Assembly: GCA_000320605.2 (NCBI GenBank)
Contig: KB445795.1
Coordinates: 2,162,475 to 2,226,474 of the forward strand
DNA length: 64,000 bases
From: Gelatoporia subvermispora B
Taxonomy: Eukaryota > Basidiomycota > Agaricomycetes > Polyporales > Gelatoporiaceae
Direction: 5' to 3'
The notes below the pieces were generated by a model, which did not search any database, was not told the DNA's origin, and saw only the letters and a program-made list of their open reading frames with translations. This document shows, one piece after another, positions 21,363 through 32,085 of the stretch; position 1 is the stretch's first letter, and each line of letters opens with the position of its first letter. The position numbers and the translations under genes are program-made.

Positions 21363-23238
21363 TTAGATCTCGAGAGGCTCGCCCGAGCGCGCCTCGAATC
21401 CGCCGCGGGTCTGGCTCTCGCGCCTCTCCCTCCTAGATTCAAAACCACTCACACCAGGGCCGCGCGGCTGCCTGACGACGCCTACGTGGTTGTCCATACC
21501 GCCACCGCCGTTGACCATGCCAGTCACGCTCGAAGGGAGACTGGGCACAGGCGGGATGCCACTGCTGCCAAACGCGCCACCGTTGCCGAAGAGGGAAGCG
21601 AACCCGCCCGGGGAACGCCGGGATGGCGAGGCGATGGTAGCATAACCCTCGCGGATGTTGCCGTTGGACGCGCGTGTGTTCAAGCGGGGTGCCTGGCTCT
21701 GCAGAGTCTTCATATCTGGCATGGACTTCTTCATGCGCAGCGAGCTCGGCACCTGCGGAGACGTAGGCGACAGGTATGCGGACGGTGCGCGGTTCAGTGT
21801 CTGGCGACCCACAGGGCCCTGCTGCTGCGGAGATTGTCAGTGGCTGAAGCGCTGCATGCACGGAAGCGACTTACGGGGTTAGGATCGATCCGCGTGACAA
21901 CAGCATACCGCTCGTCTCCTTCGCCCACGGAGTAGTGATATACGCCAAGCTTCTGGGCGACCAGGTGGACAACTCTCCTCTGCTTCGGCGTGAGAGTCCT
22001 GGAGAAGGCGAGCTCGTCTCGCATGCGATCGTCCTTGAATAGGAGAATGCGAGAGTAGATCTCGAGTGTGGACGCATCATTGAGGTCCAGCTCGTTCGAC
22101 GGTGACTTCGCAACAGACGGGACTGGAGCCGACTGCGGCACCGGTGACGTTGCAAGGCTGTACGGTTGCGGGCTGGGAATAGGAGGCACCTGAGGCGGCG
22201 AGTACTGTTGCTGGCCCGCGTACATAGCAGAGCTTGAGAACGACCGCTGCGGAGTAAAGGGCGTCGAGACTGGGTGCCCGAACTCGTCGTACGGCTGGAT
22301 CTGTTGCTGAGTCATCACAGACTGCTGTTCCTTCTCAATTTGCATGGACCTCATGCGCCGAATGGCCTTCTCCCGCTCGATACGCTCCTTCTCGCCCGCC
22401 TGTAGAACCTTTTTGTATTCAACACGGAGCTTGCGGCCTTGAACATCAAAGCCATTGAGAGCGGCAACCACAGCGTCCGCATCCGCAGCCTGGCGGAAGT
22501 TGGCGAAAGCCAGTCCACGGAACTGGCCTGACTGGTCTAGATGATAATTGAACGCGTAAGGAGTAGGAATCGCAAGCGATGCCTAAATAGAGATCGTCGA
22601 GTGTCAGGAACGTGCCACGGGAAGTAATAAGGCACAAGCGCCGGAAAACCTACGATGATATCGAGGAGTGTCTCGCGCTTTACATTGAAAGGTATGTTCT
22701 TGATGACAATGGCGGTGGGTATGATCTCGTCGTCTCCACCTGGCGTTCCCGGGGAGGTGACAGAGGGTCCATGCATGTGGCTCATGGGGGGCGGGGAGCC
22801 TCCCGATGAGGACAAATCCGAGTTATTAGGCGGCGAAAGAGAGCGATTATCTGCCATGCCAGCTGGATTATCGAGCCATTGCTGGCACACGATATACGAG
22901 ATCAGCTCATCGGAAAGATAACAGAGAGAAGTGGTGGAGGCACGTACAGTAGGAAGACCTCCACGTACCGCCTTGCTCTTCATAGGAGACGAATTCAGGC
23001 CAAGCGGGGTGTACTGGGACTGTGCCGGGATAGGAGGGGACGTGGAATAGTGATATTGGGGCCTGCCATTGCCGCTGATGTTGCCTTCGTAATCATAAGT
23101 GTCATGAAGACGTTGCTGGGTGGGCTGGGAAGAGAGCGACAAGGAGGAAATATCCGGAGTGGAGGACGAGCTCATGATGACTGGCAGAGGAAGAGGAGAC
23201 GCCTGTGAAGATACAAATGCCGTTCGTGAAGAAAACAC
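21363..23238 (-). CDS. RRM + R3H domain RNA-binding protein (Pin4/Cip1/Cip2-like)
   Basis: Predicted cytoplasmic mRNA-binding protein. Homologues include S. cerevisiae Pin4 and S. pombe Cip1/Cip2, which act in stress and cell-cycle mRNA control. Seen: a Ser/Pro-rich N-terminus. The RRM has RNP2 in PTAIVIKNIPFNVKRE and RNP1 in GQFRGLAFANFR, and ends FDVQGRKLRVEYKK. A charged helix reads KERIEREKAIRRMRSMQIEK. The R3H-like domain spans NDASTLEIYSRILLFKDD and LTPKQRRVVHLVAQKLGVYH, with YSVGEGDERYAVV. A disordered tail has SPRR, SPSRR and proline motifs. The stop is at 21365-21363. The start is either ATG 23238 or ATG 23175 (MSSSSTPDISSLSL); the second is closer to family style. Introns lie near 21836-21873 and 22580-22655. 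Confidence 0.88.
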
Positions 23239-24215
23239 TCGTTAGGATGAAATTAATGCAGACGGGGGAGGGACAAGGGGAGCAATGAGAGTGCAGTAAG
23301 AAGGGAAGACGGATGGTCGGTGATGGAAAAGGTATAGCGGATAGACGCCTCCGACAGATGTTCCAATCAGCCACGAGGCGAAGCTCCTGCGCGACTATTT
23401 ATCTCAGAATATCTCTTCGTTTAGCCTCCAGAGTACAATAGCCCCAACACGTTGCGATTGTTCCACCACCGCCCTTTATCGGCTGCAACAGTGCGGTGAA
23501 GGAGGTGAAGGAGGTGCACACCCTAACGACCATATGCTACGTATACTACCTGTAGAGCACCCGCGGCGGAAGCTACCGCCAGCTGCAGGTCACGACTACC
23601 ACTCTGTATCACCTCGAACTTCTTTCAATGCCACGCTGTCACCATACGGGAATTCCTGTGAATGATTGTCTCGTTGGGTATGGGGAGGCAGGGTGCAAAA
23701 CCCTAGCAGACGCTTTGTGCTGCGCATACGAGCTGCACGGTAGCCGCTAGCGTGATCTCCCAGCGGGGAACTAATAAACCTCGAAGGCTAGCTGAATCGG
23801 CTAGCGTCAGGGCAGACGAACACAGATCGTCGACTTCAAGCTCAACGAAAGGAAAGCTATTCTCGCCCGTCGGACTTTACGGCTTCGGATTTGGGAAGAG
23901 GTCATGCTTATGGCTGTGCATACATGATGAGCTCAAGGCCTGCGCGCGGCCCCAGGCAGCCTGACGCTGCCAATGTTACTTCCCGCACAGCTCTCACCGC
24001 AGCAATCGCTATCGTACTTTAGACATCCAGCGCACTCCGCCGCCGGCGCCCATTTCGTTTCCTGACGAGCTCTAATCGCCCACAAACTGTCTGCCGCCAT
24101 TCCGTCCCAGTGCTCTCGACATCCGGGTCGCGCCCCTGTTTACAGGGGGGGCCCGCCGCCCCGTCCTCCTCCAAGTCACCCAGGAAGCTCGGCGTATCCC
24201 TATAGTGAGTCTTCC
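23239..24215. promoter_or_regulatory. Long divergent 5' region before the GAT-EH gene
   Basis: About 980 bp. Near 23493 the 9-mer ggtgaagga is repeated in tandem and followed by ggtgcacacc. I looked for a VHS domain that would precede a GAT domain in Lsb5/GGA proteins and found none. The reading frame of the GAT-EH gene is open upstream to about 24066 without an ATG, so a further 5' exon cannot be excluded. Confidence 0.4.
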
Positions 24216-26934
24216 ATGCCAGCGTCCTCCACAGCCAGTGCATCTAGAGACCGTCGTACTGATGGTATCTCTTGGCCAGATGGCGGGCGTCCGCAAACGG
24301 TGTATGCTCCCCCTTCTCACCCGCCCCCGCGTCCATCACAGGCTCCGGTCATTTCCGCTGAGGATGATATGCAGCGCCTCTTCAACGTCTGTAGCACCGG
24401 CCGGGGGCACGCATCGCTACTACAAGACTCGCTCGTGTACGCGCAGCCAGAGGACATCAAAGAAGAGCTGATTCAGGTGGGAAATCAGGTCCTGCTACTG
24501 ATAACGCCGCGATTAACAGCAGTCACCATAGGAATTCGTCACTCGTTGCCGTGCATCGCAAGAAGTGATTATATCCCAGGTCCCATGGGCCACCGCCGAA
24601 GCAGAGAAGTCACGCTCAGCGGCACGATCAACCGCCACCACAACGGAAGAGCGGCTCTTGGAGGAGCTTCTCAGCGCCAATGAGGCTCTTACAGATGCGC
24701 TGAAGTTGTATGATGACCTGGAACGAGTAGCGAATGAAAAGGAAGCCGAAGATCGTCTCAAGACGGAACATCTGGTATGTCATCTGTCAAGAGTGCTGAT
24801 ACACTGTCCGAATCTGATTCGAACTTGTCCGTTTAGATCGAGGTGTTGAGTGCAGTCGCAGAGTACAGCCCTACTGCCGAAGAGTCCGACCTCATCGACC
24901 AAGTACTTGCCGTAGGCGACCCTCGACAGACTGGAAGGCTCAGCACAGGTGCTGCCGCCAAGATTCTCATCGGAACAAACTTGTCACCGTCGAGGTTGCA
25001 GGAGGTGTGGGACATCGCTAATATCGACCAAAAGGATGAGCTCGATCGACAAAGTATTGGTGTTGCTCTACGGCTTATTGGCCACGCGCAGAAGGGAGGG
25101 GTCATTTCCGAACAGCTTGTCAGAGAACGTATGTCGAAATTATGTAGATCTAATTGGAACTCTCTCTTACATGTTCGCATAGCCGGTTCCCTGGCTGTAA
25201 TAACAGGCCTGTCTCCTCAGCGAGAAACAGGCGGGCTGCCGCCATTAACGCCCCAAGACAAGGCGAAGTTCTCAAAGCTTTTCGTCAGTAGCGGAGCGAA
25301 AGACGGAATCCTGGATGGTGTGGCTCATTGGCACAGTACAATGATCCCTTCCCATTTACCGTACCCCTTTTTTCGTCCAGGAATGCAAGCACGTTCAGTC
25401 TTGATGAAATCGAGGTTGCCAGGGCAGACGCTTTCGCACGTTTGGTGCGCTTCTCCAGGAAAGCATTGTAGGCGTTCGCCTGATAGCTCATGTTCAGGGA
25501 TTTGGCCGACGTTAATCGGCGCGGTTTTTTGAATCTCGCGGAATTCAACATCGCCATGTACCTGGTCCAGGCTTTAATGGGGGGTCAGATGACCTCTTTA
25601 CCGCAGTTTCTCCCCGACGCGATATACGACGTGGCCGGAGTGGAGCGCAGCACTACTGAACTCCCGTACCTCTCCGCAGAACCAGTTGCTGGCCCTTCGC
25701 ATTCAAGAGCTTCATCAACAACTTCTGTTCGATATGAGCCGTCCCCAACACAACAAGATTGGGATATCCCACCTCCTCTCAAAGCGCAGTCCGACAAGAT
25801 GTTCGACACCCTAGACCCGCAGAAGTCTGGTCATCTGGCCGGGAATGTTGTCGTACCTTTCCTACTGCAGTCTGGACTGTCAAACGAGGTCTTAGAACAT
25901 ATATGGTGATTATAAATCACCCTGGAGCCTGCCATGCATAATCACTAACAATTTGTAGGGATCTCGCAGATGTGGGCCCCAAAGGGTATTTGACACGAGA
26001 TGACTTTGCTCTCGCCGTGTACTTGGTGGGGCTGAAGAAACAAGGGAGGGAGCTTCCATCCACACTGCCCACATCACTGGTCCCTCCCTCGGAGAGGAAC
26101 TTTACCGCACCTGTAACTGCGCCGCCGAGCCAACATCTCATGGATACACCTGTAAATACATGAATTCTCTCTTAATATCGAGCTGTTTATACTGAAGGCA
26201 CCTAGTTGGTCGATCTTAGCGAAATGCCCGCCCCGCAGACGCCTGCACACATACCTCCACCTTCAGGCAGTCCAGCGAATTTATCCAGCAGACTGTCGAG
26301 GATATCAACCACAAGCCCATCTTCTCTCTCAATCCATCCCACGGGTGCACTCTCGCCCAGCTCGGCATTCCGATCACCGCTGGGTTCACCTGCGGCCACC
26401 AGCTCCCCTCCCAGCAGGCCATCACCGTCCCCTCAGTTTGTCCGCGACATCTCTGGGGCACCTGATGACTGGGTCATCACTGCTACAGAAAAGACCCATG
26501 CAGACAAATTCTTTGATACTCTTGATCCGTTCCGGAAGGGATACATCGAAGCCGATGCCGCTGTTGGATTTTTCGAGAAATCGAAGCTGCCTGATAACGT
26601 CATGGCCGATATATGGTTTGTGACGTACCCTTTACCTTGAATGTGCGAGCGCATGCTCATGGCGAATGTCGACCATAGGGACCTTGCGGATATTGATCGT
26701 AATGGGACTCTCACGCGGGACGAGTTTGCTATTGCGATGCACCTTGTGAGGAAGAAACTGCGGGGCAGGGAGTTGCCAACAACACTTCCCCCGTCGTTAG
26801 CGGTCATGCCAACGACACAGGTAGAGGCTTCGAGTTCCGAGCGACCTCTACCTGAACCAGAACTAGAAGATTCAGAACCGGAACGGACTGCTACGCCACC
26901 TCCTCCATATGAAGACGTCCCGTTGGAAGCCTAG
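24216..26934 (+). CDS. GAT-domain / four-EH-domain endocytic adaptor-like protein with C-terminal PPxY
   Basis: Predicted membrane-traffic adaptor; this architecture is not one I recognise. Exons 24216-24476, 24532-24774, 24837-25128, 25183-25317, 25381-25444, 25498-25905, 25959-26151, 26206-26615 and 26679-26934 sum to 2262 nt, giving 753 residues with all phases agreeing. Domains: a Pro-rich start; GAT ([60 protein letters not shown]) as in Lsb5/TOM1; EH1 ([15 protein letters not shown] ... VWDIANIDQ); EH2 ([20 protein letters not shown] ... [10 protein letters not shown]); EH3 ([18 protein letters not shown] ... [10 protein letters not shown]); EH4 ([20 protein letters not shown] ... [10 protein letters not shown]); and PPPPYEDV near the end, a WW/Rsp5-type ligand. 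EH2-EH4 each have a phase-2 intron inside the Trp codon of WDLAD. No coiled coil or UBA follows, unlike EDE1. GAT is known to bind ubiquitin or Arf, and EH to bind NPF. The start ATG is the first in frame. Confidence 0.8.
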
Positions 26935-27576
26935 CTGGGATGGATTATCGCAGACGCAGACAAACGAACTATGTATGTATTCGTGTACAGGTTGTGTGCC
27001 AACCTTTTCGGACGATGTAAATGACTCTCTCTGTCCTGTATCATAGGCAGATGTGTACGATGCAGGCCTGAGTTATATGTATACTGCGGCACATTCCCTT
27101 TGGGGCTCTGTCCCGTTCACCAATGATGCTGTGTTCTATTGTCCAACTTCCGGCGGACACGCGCAGTACTCGCGTCCCGTGTCGAATTCAACGCATGTGG
27201 GGTGCTCTATGTATAGACCTGCAGGGTGTTGAGTCTACTATTACTGTATCATAGTCACTGCCAGCTTGGGGTGGGTTTGATAGACTCGATTCCCGGCACG
27301 ACACTGCCACGCTGTATCTCATTGTCGTGTGCCGACAAGCGCTATTGCCCTAGTATAAATATTTTAGGATGTGGGTTGCATCTGTTCATCCTATCCTATC
27401 TACTATGAATTGGCGGAGGCGTACAACTGCGACGTCCCATGATGATCACCGCGCTCGCCGCTTTTTCGGCAAGACCACAGACAGCGTACATCTAGTCTGA
27501 AGTCCTGCCCAGAACGTAAGCTCCAGTCCCTACAGTACTCGCAGCCGACAGCTCTAAATCAGCTTCGCCAACAGCT
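26935..27576. other. Intergenic between GAT-EH gene and the GAT remnant
   Basis: 642 bp, AT-richer than neighbouring genes. No coding frame with family features seen. It presumably holds the 3' UTR of the GAT-EH gene. Confidence 0.4.
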
Positions 27577-28242
27577 ATGGCCCCGGAGGAGGACGTAAGA
27601 CGCTTGTTTCTGATTTGCGAGACCGCAAGGAATATGGCAGAACTGCTGCAAGAAGCACAAGCTAATGCAACTCCGATGACTGCCGCCGGGCCAGGCCTCT
27701 CAGAAGTAGCGTACACCCTACGGCAATTGTATGGCTTGCTTACAGACGGGTCAGGATTTTTTGGCAATTTAATGTCGAGCGTACCAGGACTTCATCAGCT
27801 CGCAGAATACCGTGTGCAATTGCCCAGGTTGCACGATCACCGTCCTTCGCGAATACGTCGTCAAAGAGAACGACGGAGGAGCAGTTACTTGATTCATTCG
27901 TTGATGCTCTTGAGAAACTCGAGCCAGCATTGAAGACACACGGGCTCTGCCCACAGCGGCCCGTGCGTAGAGATGTTCCACTTCAAAGAAGGTCGCTTTT
28001 GGTTCGAAAACAGATCTGATTAATCAGTGTTGTGGACCATGATACTGGTGATTATACACCCGTGCAACCCAACCTACATGTGCCACCATTGCATGTCTAG
28101 AAAAAAATCGACACTAGTTGATCCTCCGCCTTCATATGAGAGTGTGGGTTTCACAGGCCAGCGAAACGGACAAACTGACGAAGGACACAGGTGTTTCGCT
28201 TTGTTCCACTCGACAGAATTTGAGTGGCAGCGTCTTGTTTAA
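27577..28242 (+). pseudogene. Decayed or highly divergent GAT-domain fragment with PPPSYESV motif
   Basis: Seen: the ATG at 27577 starts MAPEEDVRRLFLICETARNM, aligned with [20 protein letters not shown] in the GAT-EH gene. Then YQDFISSQNTV in one frame and CAIAQVARSPSFANTSSKRT, TEEQLLDSFVDALEKLEPAL in the next. These follow the GAT helices ([37 protein letters not shown]). The frame changes near 27811 and no plausible intron lies there. Further on VVDHDTGDYTPVQPNL ends in a stop (28100), while the frame shifted by one carries VDPPPSYESV (about 28121). So a GAT-to-PPxY gene seems broken by at least two frame changes. It is inference that it is a sister copy of the neighbouring GAT part or of an Lsb5-like gene. 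A living gene with odd introns is the alternative. Confidence 0.45.
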
Positions 28243-28769
28243 AGATACCCACCACTGTACGGCGGTCCTGATTGATTCCCCTGTATCGTGTGATGCACGC
28301 ACTGGGGAGCTCAGGAGAAATATGGTTGGAATCGCATTGAAGATAGCCAGATGTGGCTAGCGTAAAAATCCAGATCAATGCGCTCGCCAAGCGACGCGTG
28401 GCGAACGTTGTGTTGGCACTTGGACGACATGCAGCTAGTCGGCCCAAACGTTCAGTAGTCCTCTTGTGTAGCATGGTATCGTGCATGCTAGCTGCAATGA
28501 CAATGTAGATGAAATGGGCGTGGCCGGCACAATGTATGCTGCATGCTGAGGCCGAGTTACGTAAATCGAGATTTGAGAAAACGAGGCGGTGACGGGGTCG
28601 GAAAGAGGAATTTCCAGCACGCTGCAGCCATTGGCTGGTTCTGAGTTGTGGACGACGCTCGCATTGGCTGTCTTATCACTGCTTGCGACGAGGACGACGA
28701 GAACGCGCTCGACGACGACAACGGTGAGCTCGGAGGCAGAAGGAAGTCGAGTTGTTTGTACCAAACAGG
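28243..28769. promoter_or_regulatory. Striatin 5' region
   Basis: 527 bp without coding evidence, expected to hold the striatin promoter and 5' UTR. Repeats of gacgacga/cgaggacgacgag near 28690 are simple sequence. Confidence 0.4.
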
Positions 28770-31688
28770 ATGATCAACGCGGCTTCACGAATCAACTCCA
28801 ACCCTCCTCCTCAAAACCAGAACTATCAGAACACTATTCAGCTCCCTATGCTGGGCAGCGCAGTCCCCCCGCCCAGGCCTCTCGGGCTCCCTCAGCAGCA
28901 ACAACAGCAGCAGCCCCCACCGCAACAGCAGCAAATGTCCCAGCCCTCCGAGATGCCGCTCCCACCCCAGAGCGGTCAAGATTTCACGCTTTCAAGCGTC
29001 TTGCACTTTCTCCAGACGGAATGGCGGCGATATGAGCGCGACCGTAACGAGTGGGAGATCGAACGTGCAGAAATGCGGGTGAGTCGTTCGCGTTTTGCTA
29101 CCCCAGGCGCGTCTCACTCCCCGGGCTGCCAGGCTCGGATCGCGCTGCTCGAGGGCGAGCGACGTTCGTTCGACAATGTCAAGCTCGATCTCATGCGGCG
29201 AATCAAAATGCTCGAGTATGCGCTTCGTGTCGAGCGGTACGTGCCTCGTGTGCGTTGGCGTAGTGCGCGCACGACCTTGACGTGTCATCCTGCAGGTCGA
29301 AGCAGTTGACACAGCCCGCGTCCCAGTCAGTCCCACCCGCGAAGTTGGCGACTCTGCAAGCACACGGTGGCACTCTCTCCCAAAAAGATGACGCGTATAG
29401 TCATAAAGAAGGGAGTGGCGGTAGCTCGCCCCGCAGTGACGGTGAGTGGCTCACACTGGGCTCATGTATGTTACATCACTTATCATGATCTAACAGATTC
29501 GCCACTGCCTCCAGACCGGATGTCTACCGCTTCGGTCTCAAACGGCAATCCGCTGAGCAGGACGCAGACGTGGATCGGCACGGGAACTTGGTCATTGACT
29601 AACGGACCACCTGGCGGGACAATTGGCACTCTTGGGAAGGCTCCAATGGGCCGTGACCCTAAGAGCAGGGCAAGAAGTCGAGACTACCTGAAGCAGTGCG
29701 TAATTTTGCTCATACGCCCTCAGTGTATGCTGACATCGGGTATAGATGCCTCCAAGAAGTCTCCTACCTGACTTCCCCGCAGGCGATGAACCCATTACCC
29801 AGTCGTCCGCTGCTTAATCAGAGCTCTCTGCCAGGAGTCCAAATACCCAATGTTCCCTCGTTTGAGCAGCTGCCATTCAATGGCCGCCCTCGGAAAGTCA
29901 TGCCCGAGATGGGCAAGGACTTCGCGCCTTTGAACGGCATGAGTATGGTGGCTGGTCCCTCGTCTGCACCTGCTACTAGTGGTCCTCAGACGAATCCCTT
30001 AGACCGTGTGGGGCTGTCAGGCTCCGGGATGCTGACTTCACAGCCTACTCCGGGACCTCCGAGTACTTTTGGTCAATCTGCGCCGGAACAGTTGCAACAC
30101 CAGCAACAGACACAACAGCAGCCGCAGGCGGATATTTCCCAAACGCAACCTCTGCAATCGGATGCTAAGGGAAAGACTCGTGAAGGGGAGCCCATCACTG
30201 CGATTTTCCGACCTGGTGAAGACTGGAAGGAGCAACTGAGGCAGTCTCATCAGGCGGCTGAGCAGGCAAGGCAGGAGTCGGGACAGACGGGTGTTCCCGT
30301 CAGCGGCGCTGCAATGTGGGAGGGTCGAACCCGTGACGAGGAGGACGAGTCGAAGGAGGAAGAGCCTGAGGTGGAGGACGACGAGTCCAGTGTCGTTGGA
30401 GAGGGCGACGGGTCGAAGATCTGGAAAGCGAAGAGGACACTCCGGAAGTCAGTCTCGTGACCGTCTCAGGCTCGCGAAAGGGACAGATAGCTAACATGAA
30501 CTTCAGTCATCTTGATACCGTACGTGCACTCGCGTTCCATCCCTCCGAGCTTTGCCTCGCAACCGGTGGAGACGATAACACAGTGAAAATCTGGCGCGTC
30601 GAGCTCTCGGGCCTCGCCTCTTCCGCGTGCGTGCCTTCTGTATCTTCTATTTGGTGCTATGAGTCGGAGCACTGATGTCACCCCTTCATAGTGCACGTCC
30701 GACTACGGAAGTAGAGCCACAGTTGACGCTGCGTGGGCACTCGGCGGCGATCACTCGACTTGTACATGCTCCATCGAAGCAGCTACTGTACAGTGCCTCC
30801 CTAGATTCGTCCATTCGAGTGTGGGCACTGCCTCCTTCATCGCACACCACGTACGCGCCGCATGACTCGACGCGTGCTCGTGGAGAGCTCATAGGGCACA
30901 CTGACGCTGTGTGGGACCTTGCTCTTGCCCGCGACGAGAGCACCCTCATCAGTTGTGGTGCTGAGGGCGCGGTCAAGGTGTGGGACGTGAGCGGACCTTC
31001 TGGCGGCGGCTCTCTGAAGCTGTCGTGGTCGTACAATGGTCTGGAATCGTCTGATAGTCTGGAGGAGGGTGACGCGCCTGGCGCTACAGCGGTCGAGGCC
31101 ATCAAGACAGACCTCAAGAAAGTCGCTATTGCGTACCAGAATGCTGTCATTAAAATCTTCGACATAGAAACAGGTAAGGAACACTTGCGGTTGCAGCCCG
31201 ATGCAAGTGAAGGTGAGTCTTGAGCAGACTTTACCACTGGGAAGTTTCTGATGTAGCGCTCGCAGAGGATGCGCCCGCCGGTCAGGTCAACAGCATGGTG
31301 TCTCATCCTACTATGCCGCTCATTATCACTGGCCACGAAGACAAGCACATCCGTATCTTCGACATCGCGTCCGGTAGGTATCCAGGACTCTGCGCCACGA
31401 CTCAACCTGACCCCTTTGGCAGGCCAATGCACGCACTCTATGCTCGCTCATCTCGACGCTGTGACATCCCTCTCCATAGATGCTGCGGGTTTCTCACTGG
31501 TGTCTGGGAGCAACGACTGCTCCGTACGATTCTGGGATATTCTCAACTCGCGCTCGTGCGTGCAAGAGATCACGAACCACCGTGAAAAGGCGCGAGAAGG
31601 CGTGCTCGACGTCGAGTTCCACCCGTCGCTACCCATCATGGCGAGTGCGGGTGCCGACGGCATCGTTAGACTGTACGCTTCGTCATAA
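28770..31688 (+). CDS. Striatin family WD40 scaffold of the STRIPAK complex (Pro11/Far8-like)
   Basis: Scaffold and B''' regulatory subunit of PP2A in STRIPAK, which in fungi controls cell fusion and fruiting body development. Seen: ATG 28770, a glutamine/proline-rich start encoded by CAG repeats, then the caveolin-binding/coiled-coil region FTLSSVLHFLQTEWRRYERD, RIALLEGERRSFDNVKLDLM and RRIKMLEYALRVER. The conserved block DYLKQCLQEVSYLTSPQ follows, then a long disordered linker with SKIWKAKRTLR. A C-terminal propeller has NHLDTVRALAFHP, DDNTVKIWRV, LYSASLDSSIRVWAL, GHTDAVWDLALA, GAEGAVKVWDV, GHEDKHIRIFD, VSGSNDCSVRFWD, and the last repeat ends SAGADGIVRLYASS. The stop is at 31688. About eight introns, all GT/AG. 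Confidence 0.94.
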
Positions 31689-32085
31689 CTGCACTCTTGA
31701 TTTTGCTATGCCGGTCATTTGCACCCGACCGTCGCAGTATGCTTATGTTGGTCGTGGAATTCTACGTCGAGCTGCGTCGCTCGATGGGCTGTATATACTT
31801 TCTAGGACTGTACATGCGCATGTGTTCACGAGTGCTTTCTGCCCGCTTTCCTTGTGCAATTTATATACCTCGTCTACGATCGTTACGACCCAAATAATAT
31901 TGTCATGCGGATATGGGGAGATCAACTGCTACAGTGGCGTGTACGGCTACGTTGGTATTTGTCTACGTGCAATTATAAGGGTAAGTGGGCGCGTGTAGGG
32001 CTACAGTTGTTACGGCTACAGTGATGGACAGCTCAGCAGAACAGCAAATATACAGCAAGTCGTGAACGAAAGTCGTGAGAGCACA
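31689..32085. other. Intergenic, convergent ends of striatin and the phosphodiesterase gene
   Basis: 397 bp. Nothing beyond short chance frames is seen. Confidence 0.4.

Noticed and set aside
23752..23964. Frame upstream of the GAT-EH gene considered as a VHS exon
   Set aside because: The sequence has no VHS helices and ends without a usable donor in frame with the GAT exon.
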